NCBI RefSeq assembly: GCF_009759665.1 | Contig: NZ_WQNE01000003.1 | Span: forward strand, 124,001-188,000 | Direction of reading: 5' to 3' | Length of the DNA stretch: 64,000 bases | Origin: Bradyrhizobium cajani | GTDB taxonomy: Bacteria > Pseudomonadota > Alphaproteobacteria > Rhizobiales > Xanthobacteraceae | Shown here: one piece after another, positions 57,371 to 64,000 of the stretch | Numbering within the stretch: position 1 is the first letter of the stretch | How the letters are laid out: each line of letters starts with the position of its first letter | Made by a program: the position numbers and the translations under genes | The notes under the pieces: model-generated | What the model was told of the DNA's origin: nothing | Database searches by the model: none | Seen by the model: the letters and a program-made list of their open reading frames with translations, nothing else

Positions 57371-58605
57371 GCCGCAGGGCCCCGCGTCAGCCGTCCCCGG
57401 TTGAGAACGGATTTCGGATCGAAACTGGCGCGCACCCGCTCGCTCAAAGCGGCCACGCCAGGCGCTTGCGGATGAAACACATCGACGTCGCGCCGGACCT
57501 CCTCCGCCGCACGGATCAGCGTCGCGTGCCCGCCGACCGCGTCGGCGCACCGGCGCACGCTTGGGGCATGGGCATCGCTCTTCGGCGGCAGCGCCGCCCA
57601 GATCAGGCCGCCGCCCCAATCGTAGATCACGTCACCGCCGGTCTCGTGCGCCAATTGCGTGCCGAGCGCCGCGCCCGACGCCGGCGGACAGACGATCCGC
57701 CATACCGGCCAGGCTCCCAGTGCACCGCCTGACGCGAACGGCAGGACATCGCGGATCGCAGCCCACAGCGCCGCGGACGCCGCGTCCTCTATGAGCGCCG
57801 GGGTTCCGAACGGCGCCAGCAATTCGCGCAACGAGGCGGCCCGATGCGCCGCCGACGCCGTGATGCCCTCGAGCCGCAGCATGGTCAACGCCTCGCCCTG
57901 GCTGACGATATCGCCAAGGCCTTCGGTCTTGGCGCGGAACGCCGATTTCGGCAGATGCGCGGCGCCGGAGACGTCGAAGGGCGATCCCAGTGCCGCGGTC
58001 ATCGCCTTGTTGGCGGCGGCATCATCTAACCCGCGCAGCAGCAGCGTCCGCTCGGCCTCCGGCTTCGGCATCACCTTCAGCGTGACCTCGGTCATGACCG
58101 ACAGCGTGCCCCAGGAACCCGCGAGCAGCTTGCAAAGGTCGTAGCCGGTGACGTTCTTCACCACCTTACCGCCGGTCTTGAAGCTGTCGCCGAAACCCGA
58201 GACGGCGTGCGCCCCCAGCAGGTGGTCGCGCGCCCCGCCCGCCCTGATGCGCCGCGGCCCGGCGAGCCCGGCCGCGATCATGCCGCCGATGGTGCCTGAC
58301 ACGGACGTGCCGAGCAGCGGCGCGGTGTTCATCGGCTCGAAGGCGAATTGCTGGTTCTTGGCATCGATCAGCGACAGCACGTCGGCCAGCGGCGCGCCGG
58401 CCTGGAGCGTCACGATCAGCTCGTTGGGTTCGTATGAGGTGACGGCATTCAGCGCAGAGACGTCGAGCACGGCGTTGGTCGCCATCGCGTGGCCGATGCT
58501 GCGCTTGCTGCCATGACCGATGATCTCGAGCGGCTGCTCGTTGGCAATCGCCGCGCGCACCACCTCTTCGACGTCCTTGGCGTCTCTGACCTTGAGCGTA
58601 TCCAC
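57367..58605 (-). CDS. glcE: Glycolate oxidase FAD-binding subunit
   Basis: 412 residues. A PCMH-type FAD-binding protein (PLEIIGHGSKR, TSVSGTIGGMIAAG, GGKVVKNVTGYDL) shorter than GlcD, as expected for GlcE. Several starts are possible; GTG 58605 begins VDTLKVRDAK, and a TTG at 58623 is an alternative. Together with GlcD and GlcF it oxidises glycolate to glyoxylate. A 62-base gap separates it from glcD. Confidence 0.92.
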   Translation of the reverse strand: MDTLKVRDAKDVEEVVRAAIANEQPLEIIGHGSKRSIGHAMATNAVLDVSALNAVTSYEPNELIVTLQAGAPLADVLSLIDAKNQQFAFEPMNTAPLLGTSVSGTIGGMIAAGLAGPRRIRAGGARDHLLGAHAVSGFGDSFKTGGKVVKNVTGYDLCKLLAGSWGTLSVMTEVTLKVMPKPEAERTLLLRGLDDAAANKAMTAALGSPFDVSGAAHLPKSAFRAKTEGLGDIVSQGEALTMLRLEGITASAAHRAASLRELLAPFGTPALIEDAASAALWAAIRDVLPFASGGALGAWPVWRIVCPPASGAALGTQLAHETGGDVIYDWGGGLIWAALPPKSDAHAPSVRRCADAVGGHATLIRAAEEVRRDVDVFHPQAPGVAALSERVRASFDPKSVLNRGRLTRGPAA

Positions 58606-58667
58606 GACTGAGCCGGTATCCAAGTTTAGAGCGGAATGCAAATTAAGCGCGCATCCGCGAGGCGGCG

Positions 58668-60161
58668 CTAGAACCTCGGAATGTCCGGGAACGCCAGCTT
58701 GCCCGCGTGCACATGCATGCGGCCGAGCTCGGCGCAGCGGTGCAGGGTCGGAAACACCTTTCCGGGATTGAGCAGGCCCTGCGCATCGAAGGCGCATTTC
58801 AGGCGCTGCTGCTGGTTGAGGTCGATCTCGCTGAACATGTCGCCCATCAGATCGCGCTTCTCGATGCCGACGCCGTGCTCGCCGGTCAGCACGCCGCCAA
58901 ACTCGACGCAGGCACGCAGGATGTCGGCACCAAAAGCTTCGGCGCGCTCGATCTCGCCGGGCTTGTTGGCATCGTAGAGGATCAGCGGATGCAAATTGCC
59001 GTCGCCGGCGTGGAACACGTTGGCACAGCCGAGCTGGTATTTTTCCGAGAGCTCGCGGATGCGTGCCAGCGCCTTCGGCAGCGCGCCGCGCGGGATGGTG
59101 CCGTCCATGCAGAGATAGTCGGGCGAGATGCGGCCGACAGCGGGGAACGCGGCCTTGCGGCCGGCCCAGAACAGATTGCGCTCGGCCTCCGAGGTCGAGA
59201 TCTGGCAGGTGGTCGAGCCACAGCCGTTCGCGATCGTCTCGACCCGCGTGATCAGCTCGTCGACCTCGATCTTGGGACCGTCGAGCTCGATGATGAGCAG
59301 CGCCTCGACGTCGAGCGGATAGCCGGCATGGACGAACGCCTCGGCAGCGTGGATCGCCGGCTTGTCCATCATCTCCATACCGCCGGGAATGATCCCGGCG
59401 CCAATGATCCGCGCCACGCATTCACCGGCCGCTTCGACCTCGGCGAACCCCACCATAAGCGCGCGCGCGGTCTCCGGCTTTTGCAGGATCCGCACCGTGA
59501 TCTCGGTGATGACGCCGAGCAGGCCTTCGGAGCCGGTGATGACGCCCATCAGGTCGTAGCCGGAATTCTCCGCCGATTTGCCGCCGATGCGCAGAATCTC
59601 GCCGCTCATCAGGACGATCTCGCAGCCGAGCACGTTGTTGGTGGTCATGCCATATTTCAGGCAGTGCACGCCGCCGGAATTCTCCGCGACATTGCCGCCG
59701 ATCGAGCAGGCGATCTGCGAGGACGGATCGGGCGCATAGTAGAAGCCGGCATGCGCGACGGCCTGGCTGATCGCGAGATTGGTGACGCCAGGCTCGGTGA
59801 CGACCACGCGGTTGTCGAAATCGATCTCGCGGATGCGCTTGAACTTGCCGAGACCGAGCAGCACGCCGTCTTCCAGCGGGAGCGCGCCGCCGGACAGCGA
59901 GGTGCCGGAGCCGCGCGGCACCACCTTGATGCCATGCTCTGCACAATATTTCAGGACGAGCGAGACCTGCTCGGTGGTGTCGGGCAGCACCACGACCATC
60001 GGCGGCTGCCGATAGGCCGTCAGCCCGTCGGATTCATAGGCCCGCATCTCGGCGGCGCTGTCGATCACACCTTCGCCGGGCACGATTGCGCGCAAGGCGG
60101 CGACGATCTCGCTGCGACGGGCCAGTACTGCCTGGTCGCTCGCGGGCATCATGATGGCCAT
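58668..60161 (-). CDS. glcD: Glycolate oxidase catalytic subunit
   Basis: 497 residues. Flavoprotein of the vanillyl-alcohol oxidase type: VVPRGSGTSLSGGALP and CSIGGNVAENSGGVHCLKYG bind FAD, and FHAGDGNLHPLI and GGVLTGEHGVG give catalytic histidines. Start ATG 60161 with GAGG eight bases upstream. It is the first gene of glcDEF and is divergent from a cytochrome c. Confidence 0.96.
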   Translation of the reverse strand: MAIMMPASDQAVLARRSEIVAALRAIVPGEGVIDSAAEMRAYESDGLTAYRQPPMVVVLPDTTEQVSLVLKYCAEHGIKVVPRGSGTSLSGGALPLEDGVLLGLGKFKRIREIDFDNRVVVTEPGVTNLAISQAVAHAGFYYAPDPSSQIACSIGGNVAENSGGVHCLKYGMTTNNVLGCEIVLMSGEILRIGGKSAENSGYDLMGVITGSEGLLGVITEITVRILQKPETARALMVGFAEVEAAGECVARIIGAGIIPGGMEMMDKPAIHAAEAFVHAGYPLDVEALLIIELDGPKIEVDELITRVETIANGCGSTTCQISTSEAERNLFWAGRKAAFPAVGRISPDYLCMDGTIPRGALPKALARIRELSEKYQLGCANVFHAGDGNLHPLILYDANKPGEIERAEAFGADILRACVEFGGVLTGEHGVGIEKRDLMGDMFSEIDLNQQQRLKCAFDAQGLLNPGKVFPTLHRCAELGRMHVHAGKLAFPDIPRF

Positions 60162-60404
60162 ATTACGAAGCCTCAATTACAAAGCCTTGGTCCGACAGAG
60201 GGAATTGTCCCGCCAAATCAATCATGTCTCGCCGTCTTTGGGTAGGTCCTCCGAAGGTCGCATTGCTTTGTTGCAGCGCAAGTTCTCTCTGGGGCAAGTC
60301 TGCTAGCAGGAAACCTGTCAAGGTTCCGCGGCTTGTCCACATGCACCGGACCTGCCAAAACCACGACCCTCCATCTGACCCGGGAAGAGACGAAGAGCAC
60401 TCTG

Positions 60405-60800
60405 ATGACAAAACTGACTATTGGCGCATTGACGATCCTCACCGTGATTGCCACCGCACCTGCCGCGATGGCGCAGGATGTCGCGGCCGGCAAGACGTCA
60501 TTCAACAAATGCCTGGCCTGCCACGCGATCGGCGAAGGCGCCAAGAACAAGGTCGGCCCCGAGCTCAACGGCCTCAACGGCCGCAAGTCGGGCACCGCTC
60601 CCGATTACAGCTACACGGATGCGAACAAGAATTCCGGCATCACCTGGGACGAGGCGACGTTCAAGGAATACATCAAGGACCCGAAGGCCAAGATCCCCGG
60701 CACCAAGATGGCGTTCGCCGGCATCAAGAACGAGACCGAGATCAACAATCTCTGGGCCTTCATCTCGCAGTTCGACAAGGACGGGAAGATCAAGCAGTAG
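60405..60800 (+). CDS. Periplasmic cytochrome c2/c550-type
   Basis: 131 residues. Cleavable signal peptide (PAAMA-Q). Class I cytochrome: CLACH (C36-H40) and sixth ligand M102 in PGTKMAF. It closely resembles the soluble c550 (CycA) of Bradyrhizobium, an electron donor to terminal oxidase or denitrification reductases. It is divergent from glcD with 243 bases between start codons. Whether it serves glycolate oxidation is an inference. Confidence 0.92.
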   Translation: MTKLTIGALTILTVIATAPAAMAQDVAAGKTSFNKCLACHAIGEGAKNKVGPELNGLNGRKSGTAPDYSYTDANKNSGITWDEATFKEYIKDPKAKIPGTKMAFAGIKNETEINNLWAFISQFDKDGKIKQ

Positions 60801-60818
60801 GCGCGCAACCGGCGGCCG

Positions 60819-61775
60819 CTAATCGGCGGCCGCCTGCACCGGGACGATCTTGCCGATCATCGTCTCGATTTCAGCCTTCACGAGTTCCGGCACCGCGTTC
60901 TGCACCATGTGGCCGAGGTCGGGCAGCACGATCAGCTTCGTATTCGGCACAGTCGCGGCAAACGGGCGCGCGTGGATGTTGGTCGAGACCGTCTTGTCGG
61001 GCTCGCCGGCGATGATCGTGACCGGCACCGATATCTCGCCATAGCGCGCAACTTGCGCGGCGACGGCCTCTTTCAACGTCACCAGATCATAGGCATTGGC
61101 GATGAATTCGCGCGGACGCAGCAGCAGCGGCGTCGCGGAATCCTTCACAAAGCCGTCCGGCATGACTTGCGGCAGGAACACGTTGCGCGCGCCGGGCTCG
61201 GTGAGGACATAGCCGAGCGGCAGCGTGATCGTGTAGGCGAGCAGCGGGCCGATCACGGGCGTGGCGATGATCTCGTTGTAGCGGCCGACGCCGCCGCGCC
61301 AGGGATGGGTGACGGGCGCGAGCATGACGAGGCCGGCGAGGCGGCGCGGGTGGTCGAGCGCGAGGCGCGCACCGAGCGCCCCGCTCCAGGAATGCACGAC
61401 GAAGACCGCGCGATCGATGGCGAGCTTGCCGAGCGCTTCATCGATCATCCGCGCCTGGACTTCCGGCGTCGAGTCCTGTCGCCGCGCGCGCGTGCTCCAG
61501 CCATGGCCGGGGCGGTCGATCAGGATCACGCGATGGTTCCGGGCAAGCAGGTCGCCGAGCGGCCGACGCATCGCTTCGAGATTGGAGCTCGCGCCGTGCA
61601 GCATCACGATCGGCAGGCCCGAATCGCGCGGACCGAGGTCGACGACGTGCAGCGTCGCGCCGTCGACCTCGATCATCCGGCCTTGGGGCGGAAAGGCGCG
61701 TTGCACGGCGACGACGCCGGCCTGCGTGAGCAGCGCCAGCAGAACCAGCGCCGTCACGACTGACATCACGATCAT
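60819..61775 (-). CDS. Membrane-anchored alpha/beta hydrolase
   Basis: 318 residues. An N-terminal helix (about 5-25) anchors it. The hydrolase core has VMLHGASSNLEAMRR, a nucleophile S131 in HSWSG (Ser replaces the usual first Gly of GxSxG), an aspartate in GEPDKTVS and the histidine in LGHMVQN. Convergent with the cytochrome, 18 bases apart. Start ATG 61775; 61766 is also possible. The 328 bases upstream (61776-62103) show nothing recognisable apart from a ribosome site of the next gene. Confidence 0.86.
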   Translation of the reverse strand: MIVMSVVTALVLLALLTQAGVVAVQRAFPPQGRMIEVDGATLHVVDLGPRDSGLPIVMLHGASSNLEAMRRPLGDLLARNHRVILIDRPGHGWSTRARRQDSTPEVQARMIDEALGKLAIDRAVFVVHSWSGALGARLALDHPRRLAGLVMLAPVTHPWRGGVGRYNEIIATPVIGPLLAYTITLPLGYVLTEPGARNVFLPQVMPDGFVKDSATPLLLRPREFIANAYDLVTLKEAVAAQVARYGEISVPVTIIAGEPDKTVSTNIHARPFAATVPNTKLIVLPDLGHMVQNAVPELVKAEIETMIGKIVPVQAAAD

Positions 61776-62103
61776 GGAGTGAATCCGGGAAATCCAGGGC
61801 ACATCGCAGCTACGGGTTTGGCAGGCGGCAGTTTCGCTCCGCCGGCTCCCGCATTTCCACCGGAAATGCCGGGGCTGTGGATATGTGCATAATTGCCGAA
61901 CTGAAAATCCCAATGAAATCAATGCGGACCGGCGGTGATGCGCAAGCCTCGGACCAGCTTCATGCAGGCGTCATCGCGGCTTCCATATAATCGCCACGGT
62001 CGGTTCCGCCATTTAGACGCGGGTGGGCGCCGATCCTCCTGCGACCTCAGGGGACGCGGGAAAGGCCGGCAGGTTTTGTCCTGATTTGAACCGGAGAATT
62101 TCG

Positions 62104-62286
62104 ATGAGCTTCAGATCCAACGACACTGCGATCGACGAGATCGTGGCGAGCTGCAACGGCGACCTGCGCGGCGCGGTGCGCGCGCTGCTCCTGATCAATG
62201 AACACCTCGAGACGGAACTTGCAAAGGCTTACGCCGCAGCGGCCGATCGCGGCCTCGCCGAGCGCGGCGGCAGCGCCCTGCACTGA
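62104..62286 (+). CDS. Small helical protein of unknown function, UBA/CUE-like pattern
   Basis: 60 residues. GGAG lies seven bases before the ATG. The sequence forms two or three helices (DTAIDEIVASC, GDLRGAVRALLLINEHLETELAKAYAAAA). The spacing IVxxCxGDLRxAVRALL is like a UBA/CUE three-helix bundle, rare in bacteria. That likeness is weak and only by pattern. No signal, and no neighbour in the same direction. Confidence 0.7.
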   Translation: MSFRSNDTAIDEIVASCNGDLRGAVRALLLINEHLETELAKAYAAAADRGLAERGGSALH

Positions 62287-62301
62287 CGTGCAGGCGACGA
62301 T

Positions 62302-62562
62302 CTAGTTCGTGCCGTCCTCGTCCTTTTCGTCGTCGGTGGTGACGGCGGGGCAGGCGCGGATCGTCGAACGGGCAAGCTTGGCGTCGGCCTTGGATTTGTA
62401 GGGGCCGTCACCGAACCAGATGTCGCCGATGATCACGGGATTGCTGGTTACGATGTCGCATTTCCCGGTGGCGCGGTTGCCGACCACCCAGAACAGTCCG
62501 TCGGCGAGGCTGACCGTCCCCGACGCCAGCAGCAAGCTACCCGCAAAGATCAAACGCTTCAT
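62302..62562 (-). CDS. Small secreted protein of unknown function
   Basis: 86 residues with a signal peptide (ASGTVSLA-D). The mature 60 residues (LFWVVGNRATGKCDIVTSNP, IWFGDGPYKSKADAKLARSTI) contain two cysteines. AGGAG lies eight bases before ATG 62562. Similar small exported proteins are common in Bradyrhizobium, without known role. Confidence 0.78.
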   Translation of the reverse strand: MKRLIFAGSLLLASGTVSLADGLFWVVGNRATGKCDIVTSNPVIIGDIWFGDGPYKSKADAKLARSTIRACPAVTTDDEKDEDGTN

Positions 62563-62763
62563 GGCTGAGCTCCTGCCATGCAGGTAGACCTCCGATGTCC
62601 GCGGCAATACCCCCGGCGTCACAGTGCGTGTGATCGTGGTTAATCCCCGCACGCCGCAGTCGCTCAAGAAATGATCGAGTTGAGCCTTGTTGTTTGAGCA
62701 CGACCTCTCCGGAGAACCGCTGCACACGTTGCGCCAGCGCGCCCTTCGGGCCCGGATCGTGCT

Positions 62764-63405
62764 CTAGATGTCGCGGCCTTCGACCTTCTCGGTCAGCGCC
62801 TTGACCTGCTCAGGGATCTTCTCGAGGTGCGGATTGACGGCGAGCGCCTTGCGGTAGGCGTCCAGCGCGCGCTTTTCGTCGCCGACCTCCTGCATGATCA
62901 TGCCGAGCCCTGCGAGCGCGCCGAAATGGCGGGGCTCGCGGATCAGCACCTCGCGGATGTCGGCGAGCGAGCGGCCATAGTCGTTCTGCATGTAGTAGAG
63001 CGTGGCGCGCCGGTTCCAGGCCTCGATGTAGTCGGGCCTGAGCTTGATGATCGAATCCAGCAGCTTGATCGCGATGTCGATCTTCTGCGCATCGACCGCC
63101 GTCTTGGCCCGCGACATCAACAGCGCCGCGGTGTCGCTCGGGGTGTGGAGCCAGATTGCCCAGATCCGCGCCTCGACATGCTTGGCGCTGACGTCGTCGG
63201 GGGCGGCCTTCAGCGCACCGAACAGGAAATCGAGATTCTTGGTGCGATCGACCTTGGGCAGCTTGGCCGGCGCCTCCGGCAGCTTCTTCTGCTTGCCGGG
63301 CGGGGGCGGCGGCTCAATCTGCTGCGCCAGCGCCGGCGCGAGACCGGCGGTTCCCAGCACGAGGGCCAGACACAGGGTGCGCGCGAAAAGGAATCTCAGG
63401 GCCAT
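62764..63405 (-). CDS. Secreted TPR-repeat protein
   Basis: 213 residues with a signal peptide (PALAQ-Q). After a Pro-rich linker come about three to four tetratricopeptide repeats (IDIAIKLLDSIIKLRPDYIEAW, DYGRSLADIREVLIREPRHFGAL, DEKRALDAYRKALAVNPHL). Such repeats bind partner proteins in the periplasm. Partner unknown. It precedes no other gene in the same direction. Confidence 0.88.
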   Translation of the reverse strand: MALRFLFARTLCLALVLGTAGLAPALAQQIEPPPPPGKQKKLPEAPAKLPKVDRTKNLDFLFGALKAAPDDVSAKHVEARIWAIWLHTPSDTAALLMSRAKTAVDAQKIDIAIKLLDSIIKLRPDYIEAWNRRATLYYMQNDYGRSLADIREVLIREPRHFGALAGLGMIMQEVGDEKRALDAYRKALAVNPHLEKIPEQVKALTEKVEGRDI

Positions 63406-63512
63406 GGTGAAAGTCTAAACGCGCAAAGCCGCCCTTGCAAAGCAAGGACGGCGTCAAACTCATGTGAGACCGTGGTCTTGCGGGCGCGCGCGAGGCGTCC
63501 GACAGGGCGAGA

Positions 63513-63638
63513 TCAGCCCTGGCGAGCCTTGAAGCGGCGCTGCACCTTGTTGATCACATAGACCCGGCCCTTGCGGCGGACCAGGCGGTTGGCGCGATGG
63601 CGACCGCGCAGCGATTTCAGCGAGTTACGGACCTTCAT
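63513..63638 (-). CDS. rpmJ: 50S ribosomal protein L36, Cys-less form
   Basis: 41 residues: [18 protein letters not shown], then a KGRVYVINK segment. L36 with the four zinc-binding cysteines/histidine missing (the C-minus form of the YkgO type). It completes the large subunit, with a second copy probably elsewhere in the ribosomal protein operon. ATG 63638. Confidence 0.94.
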   Translation of the reverse strand: MKVRNSLKSLRGRHRANRLVRRKGRVYVINKVQRRFKARQG

Positions 63639-63815
63639 GGCAGAATCCTGAACGTTCGAAAGGCCGTGTTCGGCACTACCGTTTCGGCACGCGCGAATGT
63701 GGCAAAATGAGATTTTTCCCGCTGGCGGACCGACCGCCCGGGACGGGGCGGTTCTTAAGGCATGGGAGGACCGGATGTCAATGTTAACTGCCCCGTTCCG
63801 AACCGCCAAATTCGT

Positions 63816-63838
63816 GAAAACAACCCCATGCACAGTAG
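63816..63838 (+). repeat. 23-base dispersed repeat, copy 2
   Basis: Identical over 23 bases to 20561-20583, with different flanks. It lies in the 341-base gap between rpmJ and the last gene, in which I see no other gene. Confidence 0.8.
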
Positions 63839-63924
63839 AAGCGGCCGGATCGGCCCAATTTGTCCATTCGCGGCCAAGCACAGCAAAGACTTTTACGGCC
63901 TGCGGTTTCGCCCCCGAGGACGCC

Positions 63925-63950
63925 TTGCCAAATTCGTTATATCATATAAT
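63925..63950 (+). promoter_or_regulatory. Possible promoter of the gene starting at 63980
   Basis: A perfect TATAAT at 63945-63950 in an AT-rich stretch, with TTGCCA at 63925-63930 (spacer 14, short). The -10 hexamer is convincing, the -35 is weak. Confidence 0.45.
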
Positions 63951-63979
63951 CAATTCGACAACCCGTCGGGAGGAAACCA

Positions 63980-64000
63980 ATGCCGAAGCTGAAGCTGCCG
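63980..64000 (+). CDS. Start of a gene that runs off the window
   Basis: ATG at 63980, six bases after GGAGG, followed by the codons for PKLKLP to the end of the sequence. Only seven codons are visible, so no product can be named. A good ribosome site and a TATAAT upstream support it as a true start. Confidence 0.6.

Noticed and set aside
58707..60245. Long plus-strand open frame opposite glcD
   Set aside because: Antisense mirror frame; glcD has all motifs on the minus strand.
63762..63992. 76-residue plus-strand frame over the 23-base repeat and the promoter
   Set aside because: It runs through the TATAAT and the ribosome site of the next gene, and it has no coding pattern.

Overview
The window is a 64 kb stretch of GC-rich chromosome from an alphaproteobacterium of the Bradyrhizobium / Rhodopseudomonas group (Nitrobacteraceae). 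This rests on the gene families present: a fluoroacetate-dehalogenase-like protein whose catalytic residues fall at the same numbers as in R. palustris RPA1163, a c550-type cytochrome next to glcDEF, DUF4170 / DUF2093 / DUF2076 proteins, hisZ with hisG, and CIRCE-controlled groESL. It also rests on many intergenic inverted repeats of the kinds scattered through Bradyrhizobium genomes. The gene content is mostly core chromosome. I see no phage, insertion sequence, CRISPR array, rRNA or tRNA.

Layout. 1-9.5 kb: tail of a HAD phosphatase, an orphan CheY, then ribF, ileS, lspA, an exported protein and an M16 peptidase pair (one with the zinc site, one without). 9.6-13.9 kb: arfB, a small secreted protein, then cytochrome c, VOC protein, Tat-exported subunit and GMC flavoprotein, which look like a periplasm-facing dehydrogenase. 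14.1-24.6 kb: RHH protein, mutL, rsmD and an RluB-type synthase with a 340-residue Arg/Asp/Gly-rich head, tadA, fluoroacetate dehalogenase, purD, and a translationally coupled four-gene cassette (anchored hydrolase, DUF2306 protein, membrane protein, winged-helix regulator) behind a double palindrome. 24.7-36.9 kb: xseA, exported proteins, and a compact lipid A / envelope run (pmbA-like, CysQ-like, DUF4170, DUF374 acyltransferase, waaA, lpxK), then ubiA.

37-46 kb: rsmE, hisZ-hisG, a GT2 glycosyltransferase overlapping a ChbG/YdjC deacetylase, a DUF2076 protein, an L,D-transpeptidase and a CheZ-family phosphatase ending in a FliM-like CheY-binding peptide. 46-64 kb: groES-groEL, an exported protein of unknown function, a lactate/glycolate permease, an SbmA/BacA-like ABC exporter, a TorF-type porin, a histone-H1-like protein, glcD-glcE-glcF with a divergent cytochrome c, a second anchored hydrolase, small proteins, a TPR protein and rpmJ.

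How the genes fit together. Permease, GlcDEF and cytochrome c suggest uptake and respiratory oxidation of lactate or glycolate. The lpxK-waaA run, L,D-transpeptidase, GT2/ChbG pair and BacA-like transporter deal with the cell surface. CheY and CheZ, 44 kb apart, are both orphans and could belong to one signalling path. The least explained units are the four-gene cassette at 22.2-24.6 kb and the dehydrogenase cluster at 10.9-13.9 kb.
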